The notes beneath the pieces are model-generated. The model searched no databases, had not been told where the DNA came from, and saw only the letters and a program-made list of their open reading frames with translations. Of a stretch of DNA of 19,343 bases, positions 7,727 to 15,424 are shown in pieces. This stretch comes from Sulfurimonas sp. (lineage in GTDB: Bacteria; Campylobacterota; Campylobacteria; Campylobacterales; Sulfurimonadaceae), in the NCBI RefSeq assembly GCF_023229025.1, contig NZ_JALOAA010000036.1:1-19343 (forward strand), read 5' to 3'. Positions within the stretch are counted from its first letter, which is position 1. Each line of letters begins with the position of its first letter. The position numbers were made by a program, and so were the translations under genes.

Positions 7727-7773
7727 CACTCTTTAAAATTTTTCATTTTAACAACTTCTCAGCACTATTTTTG

Positions 7774-7779
7774 TATAAT
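7774..7779 (+). promoter_or_regulatory. -10 box of prsA-lepA operon
   Basis: A perfect TATAAT follows TTTTTG and lies about 28 bases before the prsA ATG. The layout closely matches the pyrC promoter at 3455. It probably drives prsA, lepA and the comF-like gene together. Confidence 0.65.
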
Positions 7780-7806
7780 TTCGCTAAATTTTTCTAAAGG
7801 TATCTT

Positions 7807-8733
7807 ATGCGCGGTTATAAAATTTTTGCAGGTTCTTCTAGTGTTCATTTTGCAAAAGAAGTTTGTCAAATCCTAGACGTTCCATTGGCTAAAGCTGATA
7901 TAAAAAAATTTAGTGACGGCGAGATTTCAGTTCAAGTATCTGAGAGTGTTCGTGGTCGTGACGTATTTATTATCCAATCAACCGGCGCACCTTCAAACGA
8001 CAATCTCATGGAACTTCTTATCATGACAGACGCTCTTCGCCGCTCATCAGCTTCAAGCATTACTGCTGTTGTTCCATACTACGGCTATGCTAGACAAGAT
8101 CGCAAAGCTGCACCGCGTGTTCCGATTACCGCAAGATTAGTTGCTGATATGTATGAGGCTGCCGGCATAGATAGAGTTGTTACAATCGATTTACATGCCG
8201 GGCAAATTCAAGGCTTCTTTAGCATTCCGGTTGATAATCTTTACGGTTCTGTTACTTTTGAGAACTATATAAGAAGTAAAAACCTTAAAAATCCGGTTAT
8301 AGCGTCTCCTGATATCGGTGGTGTTGCACGTGCTCGTTATTTTGCTTCAAGAATGGGTCTTGACATGGTAATAGTAGATAAGCGCCGTGAAAAAGCAAAC
8401 GAGAGTGAAGTCATGAACATTATAGGAGATGTAGTCAAAAAAGATGTCATTATGATTGATGATATGGTTGATACTGCCGGAACTATGGTCAAAGCTGCAA
8501 CTGCACTAAAAAACAGAGGTGCTACTTCCGTTATTGCTTGTGCTACTCATGCTGTCCTTAGCGGTAACGCTTATGACAATATACAAAATGGTGAACTAGA
8601 CGAACTAATCATCACAAATACTTTAGAATCAAAACCGCATGAGAAGATTGTAGTACTTACTGTAGCACCGCTTTTTGCAGAAGTTATTCGTAGAGTCTAT
8701 CATAACGAGAGCGTAAACTCGCTATTTGCATAA
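7807..8733 (+). CDS. prsA: Ribose-phosphate pyrophosphokinase (PRPP synthetase)
   Basis: This 308-residue cytoplasmic enzyme makes PRPP from ribose 5-phosphate and ATP, feeding purine, pyrimidine, NAD, histidine and tryptophan synthesis. Class I landmarks are present: VVPYYGYARQDRK (residues 88-100), DLHAGQIQGFF (128-138), the catalytic flexible loop DKRREKANESEV (191-202, with K192 and R194) and the PRPP loop VIMIDDMVDTAGT (214-226). Length is typical. The ATG at 7807 has AAAGG six bases upstream. The gene is followed 13 bp later by lepA on the same strand. Confidence 0.97.
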   Translation: MRGYKIFAGSSSVHFAKEVCQILDVPLAKADIKKFSDGEISVQVSESVRGRDVFIIQSTGAPSNDNLMELLIMTDALRRSSASSITAVVPYYGYARQDRKAAPRVPITARLVADMYEAAGIDRVVTIDLHAGQIQGFFSIPVDNLYGSVTFENYIRSKNLKNPVIASPDIGGVARARYFASRMGLDMVIVDKRREKANESEVMNIIGDVVKKDVIMIDDMVDTAGTMVKAATALKNRGATSVIACATHAVLSGNAYDNIQNGELDELIITNTLESKPHEKIVVLTVAPLFAEVIRRVYHNESVNSLFA

Positions 8734-8746
8734 TTAAGGGAAATCA

Positions 8747-10540
8747 TTGAAAAACATTAGAAACTTCTCTATCATCGCTCATATTGACCATGGAAAGAGT
8801 ACTTTAGCTGACCGCATTATCCAAGAGTGTGGAAGCGTAAGCGATAGAGAACTTGGCAAGCAGATGATGGATACTATGGACATTGAGCAAGAACGTGGCA
8901 TTACCATAAAGGCTCAAAGTGTTAGACTTGACTACGTTAAAGACGGCGAGCACTATATACTAAACCTAATAGACACTCCCGGTCATGTTGATTTCTCTTA
9001 TGAAGTTAGCAAATCGTTAGCTTCAAGCGACGGTGCTCTTCTTATCGTAGATGCGGCTCAAGGTGTTGAAGCTCAAACTATCGCAAATGTTTACTTGGCA
9101 TTTGATAACGACCTAGAACTTATACCTGTCATAAATAAAATAGACCTTCCTGCAGCCGACCCTGTTAAAGTAGCTGAGGAGATTGAGACAAGTATCGGTA
9201 TAGATGCGACTGATGCCGTCTTGGTATCTGCAAAAACCGGCGTAGGGATTCGTGAACTAATAGACGCTATAGTTGATAGAGTGCCTGCTCCTACCGGAGA
9301 CCCGCAAGCTACTACTAAAGCTATAATTTATGACTCTTGGTTTGATCAATATTTAGGCGCACTTGCTCTTGTTCGTGTATTTGACGGTGAGATAAAAAAA
9401 GGGCAACGTATTAAACTTATGAGCAATGGTGAGGAGCACCAAGTCCTTGACTTAATGTACCCTCATCCACTCAAAAAGATAAAGACTACTTCTGTAAAAA
9501 GCGGAGAGATAGGAGTTGTTGTCTTAGGTCTAAAAGAAGTTTCTGTTGTTAGCGTCGGTGACACTATTACAGATGCGGCAAATCCTGCACTAGAGCCTGT
9601 AGGAGATTATGAACCTGCTAAGCCGTTTGTATTTGCCGGTCTCTACCCAATTGATACCGACAAATTTGAAGAGCTTCGTGATGCATTGAACAAACTAAGA
9701 CTAAATGACTCCTCCCTCTCATTTGAGCCGGAGACATCTATTGCCCTTGGATTTGGGTTTCGTGTAGGTTTTCTTGGTATGCTTCATATGGAAGTTATCA
9801 AAGAGAGGCTTGAGCGTGAGTTTGATCTCGATCTAATAGCTACCGCACCCTCTGTTGTCTATAACGTCTACCTTACAGACGAAACTATGGTAGAGGTGCA
9901 AAACCCCTCAGAACTTCCAGAAATTCAAAAAATAGATAAAATTGAAGAGCCTTACGTAAAAGCTACTGTTATCACACCTAGCCAATACCTTGGTAACATC
10001 ATGAACCTCTTAGTCTCAAAACGCGGTATCCAAGATAAGATGACATACCTAAACGAAGATAGAGTAATGCTTGAGTATTCACTCCCTATGAATGAGATAA
10101 TTGTTGATTTTTACGATACTCTAAAATCTATCTCAAAAGGTTATGCATCGTTTGATTATGAACCTACTGAATTCAAGGAGGGTGATTTAGTCAAACTAGA
10201 TGTAAAAGTTGCAGGCGAAGTTGTTGATGCACTCAGCATAATCGTACCTCGTACATCTGCTCTGTCTAGAGGCCGTACTCTAGTAAAAAATATGAAAGAG
10301 CTTATTCCAAGGCAGCTTTTTGAAGTAGCAGTTCAAGCATCACTCGGAAATCAAGTTATTGCCCGTGAGACCGTCAAGAGTATGGGTAAAAATGTTACTG
10401 CTAAATGTTACGGTGGAGACATTACCCGTAAAAGAAAACTGCTTGAAAAACAAAAAGCAGGTAAAAAACGTATGAAGTCCATTGGAAAAGTACAGCTTCC
10501 TCAAGAGGCATTTATGTCTGTACTAAAGATGGATAAATAA
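8747..10540 (+). CDS. lepA: Elongation factor 4 (LepA), back-translocating GTPase
   Basis: This 597-residue ribosome-associated translational GTPase is known as EF4 or LepA and acts on stalled or mis-translocated ribosomes and in initiation/biogenesis. G motifs are complete: AHIDHGKST (11-19), RGITI (50-54), DTPGH (76-80) and NKID (130-133), followed by VSAKTG. The EF-G-like domains follow, and the LepA-specific C-terminal domain is recognisable from the RQLFEVAVQASLG and ITRKRKLLEKQKAGKK segments. The protein is full length. The start is TTG at 8747, 13 bases after the prsA stop, with AAGGG at a spacing of 6, giving MKNIRNFSIIAHIDHGKST as in other LepA proteins. Confidence 0.98.
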   Translation: MKNIRNFSIIAHIDHGKSTLADRIIQECGSVSDRELGKQMMDTMDIEQERGITIKAQSVRLDYVKDGEHYILNLIDTPGHVDFSYEVSKSLASSDGALLIVDAAQGVEAQTIANVYLAFDNDLELIPVINKIDLPAADPVKVAEEIETSIGIDATDAVLVSAKTGVGIRELIDAIVDRVPAPTGDPQATTKAIIYDSWFDQYLGALALVRVFDGEIKKGQRIKLMSNGEEHQVLDLMYPHPLKKIKTTSVKSGEIGVVVLGLKEVSVVSVGDTITDAANPALEPVGDYEPAKPFVFAGLYPIDTDKFEELRDALNKLRLNDSSLSFEPETSIALGFGFRVGFLGMLHMEVIKERLEREFDLDLIATAPSVVYNVYLTDETMVEVQNPSELPEIQKIDKIEEPYVKATVITPSQYLGNIMNLLVSKRGIQDKMTYLNEDRVMLEYSLPMNEIIVDFYDTLKSISKGYASFDYEPTEFKEGDLVKLDVKVAGEVVDALSIIVPRTSALSRGRTLVKNMKELIPRQLFEVAVQASLGNQVIARETVKSMGKNVTAKCYGGDITRKRKLLEKQKAGKKRMKSIGKVQLPQEAFMSVLKMDK

Positions 10541-10549
10541 AGCAAAAGC

Positions 10550-11125
10550 ATGAGATGTCTTATGTGTGAGAACCCCTCTCTCGCACATATCTGCAAAAAG
10601 TGCCAAAAAAGTTTTTTAACCCCCTCTATCTACAAACGAAAAATAGTAGGCAACATTGATGTAATTTCCTTCTACAAATATAGTGATATAAAAGAGCTTC
10701 TTTTTACTAAGCATACTGATTTAGGCTACTACATCTACTCTATACTCGCAAAAAACTCTTTTAAAAAATTTGCCTCTGAGTTCAACTATCCACACACCAT
10801 AGCCTCAATTGCGGTGGATGATCACTCTAGAGATGGATACTCACACACGGCAGTTCTAAACAGAGCACTAAAGAGCAGCTCTATAAATCCTCTTTTTAAC
10901 AAGCTAAGAGCAAAAAACAGGGTCTCTTACTCAGGTAAAAGCAAAGAGTTTAGAGTGCTAAATCCAAGAGATTTTGAGATTAAAAATTTTAATGAAAAAA
11001 ATCTTATTTTAATAGATGATATTGTTACTACTAGTTTGACTTTAACTCAGGCCATCAAAACTATACAAAAAAACACAAAAAAAGTCCTTTTTTGTTTAGC
11101 GCTTGCAGATGCAAGTAAAAACTAA
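10550..11125 (+). CDS. ComF-family phosphoribosyltransferase-like protein
   Basis: This 191-residue protein has the ComF layout. Two CxxC pairs (C3/C6 and C15/C18) form a small N-terminal zinc finger, and a type I phosphoribosyltransferase domain follows with the PRPP loop LILIDDIVTTS at 152-162. The usual last residue of this loop is Gly (TTG); here it is Ser. The family is linked to DNA uptake for natural transformation in several bacteria, though its chemistry is unresolved. It begins 9 bases after the lepA stop with a weak ribosome binding site, suggesting coupling. I prefer the ATG at 10550 over the one at 10562 because it keeps both cysteines of the first CxxC pair. The middle (about 90-135) is diverged from typical ComF, so the function is inferred from family membership only. 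Confidence 0.8.
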   Translation: MRCLMCENPSLAHICKKCQKSFLTPSIYKRKIVGNIDVISFYKYSDIKELLFTKHTDLGYYIYSILAKNSFKKFASEFNYPHTIASIAVDDHSRDGYSHTAVLNRALKSSSINPLFNKLRAKNRVSYSGKSKEFRVLNPRDFEIKNFNEKNLILIDDIVTTSLTLTQAIKTIQKNTKKVLFCLALADASKN

Positions 11126-11137
11126 GCATTTATTAAA

Positions 11138-11143
11138 TATACT
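11138..11143 (+). promoter_or_regulatory. Possible -10 box before the TonB-dependent receptor gene
   Basis: TATACT in the 53-bp gap after the comF-like gene would give a leader of about 29 bases. The whole gap is AT-rich and other boxes are possible, so this is tentative. Confidence 0.35.
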
Positions 11144-11178
11144 CTTACATCATTATTTATTATATTTAAGGTCTGTTT

Positions 11179-13059
11179 ATGCGTTTTTTTACGCCTCTTT
11201 TATTACTCTTTACTCTTGGTTTTTGTGATGAAACTTCGCTTGATTCACTTCTAAAAGAGTATAAAAGCGTGGAACAGCCTTACCATCATACAAAAAAAGA
11301 GAGTGCCGGTCATATAAGAGTCATAACACGCTCAGAACTTGATAAAATGCAGGCTTACACGCTAAACGATGTTTTAAAAACTTTAAGATTTTTTACACTC
11401 CAACCAAGAAAAAACGGAATGACTACACTTGTTAGAAGCGGTGAGACACAGATGTCCTCTCTTCCTGCAAAAATTTATATAAACTCTCATGAACTAAACT
11501 CCGCAACACTTGGAAATGCATTGGTACAGTATGGAAGAATGGGTCTATACTTTATCGACTATATAGAGATTTATCAAGCAGGGAACTCTGTAGTATTTGG
11601 CAACGAACCCGGAACTCTGCTTATAAAACTCTTTACTAAAGACCCCTCTCGTGAAAACGGCACATCTATTCAAGCCTCTGTTGATTCACTCTCTAGCATA
11701 ACACTGCAGGGAGTCGATGCAAGAGTTTTTGATGAGTACTCATATTTGGCAAATATTGATTTAAAACAAAATAACTACGAAAACTATACTACAAATAACT
11801 CAGAGCTCTCAAGAGATGGAGAGAGAGGTCAATTTTATCTTAAATTTTCAAAAGAAGATGACTACGATATTGAAGTAGGCGCAACTAAAGAGAAGTACGA
11901 TATCTTTAGCGGGTTAGGCACAGCTACTCTTGATGGACATACACAAACTAGCGATATATATGCGCACATTACCAAATATTTTAAGAACAATCTAAAAGTA
12001 ATGCTTACCGCATCTTATGAGAAGTTTGAACTTTACGACAAGGATGAGGTAGGCATACCTATCTCAGGGGTTTCTGCCCCTTTTCCAAAGCAACTTGACA
12101 CCCAAATATCTACTCAAATCTATAGCGCAATTATTGAAAAAAGGTTTATAAACGAAAATAACGAACTCTTTTTAGGAGCACAACATAAACACCAAAAATT
12201 CGGTATTGACGAATATAAGATAGATGGTGCCGATTATGCAAGAGATTGGGGTCCAAAACATTTAGATATATATATGTTTTTTGCCGAGAACCTATATAAC
12301 ATAAATGAGAATCATCTAATATCGCTTAGTGCAAAAATAGACTTCTATGAAAACAGCCTAAACAACTCATCTACCGAGCATATATTTAGAGCGGGCTATG
12401 TGGCACTTCTTGATGAGAAGTGGACGTTTAAGCTTTTTGCTATGCAGAGTTATATGTATCCGACATTTCTACAAACAACTTATTCGCCAAACTATAAAAT
12501 TAATCCGGACTTAAGAAGTGCAGAGTCCATAACAACGACTGCAGAACTCATTTATAACACACTCCAAGATACTATTTTTGGAGTTGGAGTTGGTAGAAGT
12601 ACAACAGATGATGCAATAATCTTTGATATGAATGAGACAAACCCCTCAGAGAGTATCTACGTAAACAGCACTAAAGAGAACAGTTTTGAGTTTGTTTTTG
12701 CAAACATGGAGCATAATTTCAATATAGATAACAAGCTCAAAATTGAGATTTATAGGCAGTTTAGAGATAATTACTATAGTCCTAAACAAGGAGCTTCCAT
12801 CCAGCTTTTTAACACTTTTGGCAAGTTTGATATATATAATGAACTTCTTTATCACTCAAAATATACAAGCCTAGGCGATGTAGATATAAAAGAGGGATTT
12901 GACTACTCGCTTGGAGTGATATATAAGCTAAATAGGAGATTAGATTTAAAACTAAAGGCGGAGAATATATTTGACAGAGCGTCTGAGACTCCAATAGGAG
13001 ACATTCAGGCTTCGGCAATAGACAGAAGAGTTCTGCTTACTATGGAGTACACTTTTTAA
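11179..13059 (+). CDS. TonB-dependent outer-membrane receptor
   Basis: This 626-residue protein is predicted to be an outer-membrane beta-barrel receptor energised by TonB. It has a short signal peptide (MRFFTPLLLLFTLGFC, cleavage near residue 17). A plug domain spans about 45-155, including HIRVITRSELDKM, YTLNDVLKTL and the GNSVVFGNEPGTLLIKL end of the plug. A barrel of alternating aromatic strands follows and ends in LTMEYTF, with the C-terminal Phe used for insertion by the Bam complex. The LKLKAENIFDRA segment near the end is the usual last-strand motif. No clear TonB box is seen in the short stretch before the plug. The barrel is small for a siderophore receptor, and the ligand cannot be deduced. 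It has no spacer before the next gene, and the pair is followed by a GGDEF-EAL sensor, so a signalling role is plausible. The AAGG at 11169 supports the start. Confidence 0.9.
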   Translation: MRFFTPLLLLFTLGFCDETSLDSLLKEYKSVEQPYHHTKKESAGHIRVITRSELDKMQAYTLNDVLKTLRFFTLQPRKNGMTTLVRSGETQMSSLPAKIYINSHELNSATLGNALVQYGRMGLYFIDYIEIYQAGNSVVFGNEPGTLLIKLFTKDPSRENGTSIQASVDSLSSITLQGVDARVFDEYSYLANIDLKQNNYENYTTNNSELSRDGERGQFYLKFSKEDDYDIEVGATKEKYDIFSGLGTATLDGHTQTSDIYAHITKYFKNNLKVMLTASYEKFELYDKDEVGIPISGVSAPFPKQLDTQISTQIYSAIIEKRFINENNELFLGAQHKHQKFGIDEYKIDGADYARDWGPKHLDIYMFFAENLYNINENHLISLSAKIDFYENSLNNSSTEHIFRAGYVALLDEKWTFKLFAMQSYMYPTFLQTTYSPNYKINPDLRSAESITTTAELIYNTLQDTIFGVGVGRSTTDDAIIFDMNETNPSESIYVNSTKENSFEFVFANMEHNFNIDNKLKIEIYRQFRDNYYSPKQGASIQLFNTFGKFDIYNELLYHSKYTSLGDVDIKEGFDYSLGVIYKLNRRLDLKLKAENIFDRASETPIGDIQASAIDRRVLLTMEYTF

Positions 13060-13497
13060 ATGAAAGCATCTATCCTCCTGCTTATTCTTGTTATTACCCT
13101 ATTTGCAAGAGAGGATAGGGTTGATATTAAGGCGCAAATTTTAGAAAAAATATTTTCAAATATTCATGTTGATAGCGGTGTAACACTCTGGTGCGACAAC
13201 AAACATCTGCTAGAAGAGCTTAAAAAAAGCAGCTATCTAATAATAACAGATGAGTGTGCGGTAGCAACTATAATTGTAGTGGAGAGTAGAGAGAGTATAG
13301 AAAATGATGAAAATTGTAAAAATAAGCCTATTTTTGTGCTCAACTATGAGTTGCTAAAAAATATTCCAGAGAGCTTTGGTGCATTTTTTTGGAAAAAGGG
13401 CAGACCAAATATAGTAATTATAGAGTCTCGTGCACTTTTTCAAAACATTAGGCTCTCCAAAGAGCTAGAGAGTTATAAAGAGGAAAAAGTATGGTAA
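13060..13497 (+). CDS. Small exported (periplasmic) protein of unknown function
   Basis: I cannot assign this 145-residue protein to a named family with certainty. It has a signal peptide (MKASILLLILVITLFA, cleavage near 16), then a compact globular domain of alternating hydrophobic strands and helices. There are three cysteines after the signal (C45, C66, C86) and a distinctive C-terminal half: SFGAFFWKKGRPNIVIIESR (residues 105-124) followed by an amphipathic helix. Its ATG directly follows the receptor's TAA with no spacer. Its end overlaps the GGDEF-EAL gene by 7 bases. In size, location and gene order it resembles YfiR-type periplasmic regulators that control membrane diguanylate cyclases, and it could also carry receptor signal across the periplasm. 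This comparison is inference from context. The GGAG in front lies about 12 bases away, so coupling to receptor translation is likely. Confidence 0.8.
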   Translation: MKASILLLILVITLFAREDRVDIKAQILEKIFSNIHVDSGVTLWCDNKHLLEELKKSSYLIITDECAVATIIVVESRESIENDENCKNKPIFVLNYELLKNIPESFGAFFWKKGRPNIVIIESRALFQNIRLSKELESYKEEKVW

Positions 13498-15404
13498 AAA
13501 AAAAAGAGTTTGGAATATTTTTTCTGCTCTTTATGCTTGCCCTCTTTTTTGTATATATATATACAGATATAACAAAAGCAAAAGAGGATATATTTGAGCG
13601 GATTCAAAATCATCAGATAGAGCAGATTTCATATATTTTACAAAACATAGAAAAAGATATACTAGAGACCACAGAGATTGTAACTGTTGATGATATGTTT
13701 TCTATGTTTAAAAAAGAGCATGTAAGAGCTGAATATGAACACATAATCTCTTTAATGCTAACTTCAAATGTAAAATATGTATATATTTTATATAAAGATG
13801 AGCAAAGCAGATTTAGATTTCTTCTTGACGCATCCAAAACGGACAAGGCAAATTTTAATCAAAAGTTCGATGTAAACTCACCAGAGTATGATACCGTTTT
13901 TACAACAAAAAAACCTCAAGTAATCCAGCAGAGTGATATTGAAAATCTATATTTGACATATCTCTACCCAATAATAAGCAATGGAAATGTTATAGCAATA
14001 TTTAACATTGATATAACAACAAATATTCAAAAAATTATATTAGAGTCCATTAAGCCACTAGAGACATTTTTTGTAGTGTTAATTATCTTTGTTCTTCTGC
14101 TCATGGTTATGACTATCATGCAGATATTTCACTACTTTGTCACTAGAAAAAAGATATTTACCGATCAGCTAACAAATACATTTAATAGAAACTATCTTGA
14201 GGAGACTCTGCCGCTTCTAAATCTCTCCAACTACTCATTGGCAATGCTTGATCTTGATAAATTTAAAATAATAAACGACACCTACGGACATAAGACAGGT
14301 GATTACGTCTTATCGCAGGCAAGCAAGATATTTAAAGAATCAATCAGAGATAGTGATATACTAGTTAGGTATGGTGGAGAGGAGTTTTTACTTCTTATAA
14401 ACAACCGTAATAAAGCAAAATCAGCTCTAGATACATGTGAGAGATTGAGAAAAAATATAAGCAAAGAGCGTTTTATTTATGATGATCATGAAATTAGAGT
14501 AAGTGTATCAATCGGTCTGCATATGTATCCATATCTGGAGAAGAATATCCAAGAAGCTATAAAGATAGCCGACAAAATGCTCTATGTTGCTAAAAAAGGC
14601 GGAAGAGACAGAGTTGAATGCTATGATGAAAAAGAGAGTGCAGAAAAATTATCCTCCTCCGGAGATATTAGCTTTGTAAAGGAGGCTATTGATGAAGAGA
14701 GAGTCATATGCCATTATCAGCCGATTTACGACTATAAACACAGCAGAGTATTTAAATACGAAGCCTTAGTCAGAATTGTTACAAAGGAGGGCTTGATAGT
14801 TCCTCCGTTTGCTTTTTTACCGCAGATAAAAGAGACAAATATGCACTATAAACTAACTCAGAGAATCCTACTTACTGTGTTTGAGACGTTTAAAAACAAC
14901 AGCAAGCTTGTAAGTATAAATATGAACTTTTCAGATCTTATAAATTCTGATATTGAAGAGACTATCATTAAAAATCTACAAGATAACCCACACCTTGCAT
15001 CACGAGTAACGTTTGAGATACTTGAGAGTGATGAGATTAACGATATAGAGCTCTTTAAGCAAAAGATAAATCTTATACATTCACTTAAAGCAAAAGTCTC
15101 TATTGATGATTTTGGAAGTGGTTACTCAAACTTTAAAACCATTATAGATATTGAAGCAAACTTCCTTAAAATAGATGGTTCTCTTGTTAAAAACATTGAT
15201 GTAAGCGCTAAAGACTTTAAAGTTGTAAAAAGTATCATACACTTTGCAAAACAGAGTAACATGCAGACAATCGCAGAGCATGTACACTCAAGGGATATTT
15301 ACGAGAAGTTGCTTCTGCTTGATATAGACTTTATGCAAGGCTACTATATATCAGAGCCAAAAGAGACTCTTGTTGGAGAGGAGGAGCTTTTTCAAGCTCT
15401 TTAG
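13491..15404 (+). CDS. Membrane sensor with GGDEF and EAL domains (c-di-GMP turnover)
   Basis: This 637-residue inner-membrane protein probably both makes and degrades cyclic di-GMP. A first TM helix (about 8-26) and a second (about 192-215) bracket a periplasmic PAS/Cache-like domain (VKYVYILYKDEQ, then YLTYLYPIISNGNVIAIFNID). The GGDEF domain (about 222-378) has DLDKFKIINDTYGH, the active motif GGEEF at 295-299 and an RxxD inhibitory site R286-D289 exactly five residues before it. The EAL domain (about 395-637) keeps ExLxR (E424-L426-R428), N479 in NMNFS, E509/E512 in FEILE, D539-D540 in DDFGSG, K560 in LKID, E596 in IAEHV and Q616 in QGYYIS. Both activities therefore look possible. The ATG at 13491 has AAGAGG at a spacing of 7. 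As the last gene of the receptor cluster, it is the likely cytoplasmic output. Confidence 0.95.
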   Translation: MVKKKEFGIFFLLFMLALFFVYIYTDITKAKEDIFERIQNHQIEQISYILQNIEKDILETTEIVTVDDMFSMFKKEHVRAEYEHIISLMLTSNVKYVYILYKDEQSRFRFLLDASKTDKANFNQKFDVNSPEYDTVFTTKKPQVIQQSDIENLYLTYLYPIISNGNVIAIFNIDITTNIQKIILESIKPLETFFVVLIIFVLLLMVMTIMQIFHYFVTRKKIFTDQLTNTFNRNYLEETLPLLNLSNYSLAMLDLDKFKIINDTYGHKTGDYVLSQASKIFKESIRDSDILVRYGGEEFLLLINNRNKAKSALDTCERLRKNISKERFIYDDHEIRVSVSIGLHMYPYLEKNIQEAIKIADKMLYVAKKGGRDRVECYDEKESAEKLSSSGDISFVKEAIDEERVICHYQPIYDYKHSRVFKYEALVRIVTKEGLIVPPFAFLPQIKETNMHYKLTQRILLTVFETFKNNSKLVSINMNFSDLINSDIEETIIKNLQDNPHLASRVTFEILESDEINDIELFKQKINLIHSLKAKVSIDDFGSGYSNFKTIIDIEANFLKIDGSLVKNIDVSAKDFKVVKSIIHFAKQSNMQTIAEHVHSRDIYEKLLLLDIDFMQGYYISEPKETLVGEEELFQAL

Positions 15405-15424
15405 AAAAACTTTTTAAAGAGCTT
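15394..15424. terminator. Hairpin spanning both convergent stop codons
   Basis: AAGCTCTTTA (15394-15403) and TAAAGAGCTT (15415-15424) form a perfect 10-bp stem. It can be extended by a G-U and three A-U pairs around a tiny A-rich loop. It contains the stop codons of the GGDEF-EAL gene and of the AsmA-like gene, which overlap by four bases. A clean U tract is missing on both strands, so it is a candidate bidirectional terminator or 3'-end protector only. Confidence 0.45.

Noticed and set aside
11102..11115. Small inverted repeat CTTGC-AGAT-GCAAG at the end of the comF-like gene as a terminator
   Set aside because: The stem is only five pairs, lies within the coding sequence and is followed by an A-rich, not U-rich, stretch.
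12646..13018. Antisense ORFs inside the TonB-dependent receptor gene
   Set aside because: They oppose the conserved C-terminal barrel region and have shadow-like composition.
13613..13846. Antisense ORF inside the periplasmic domain of the GGDEF-EAL gene
   Set aside because: No ribosome binding site or coding signature; the sense frame is certain.
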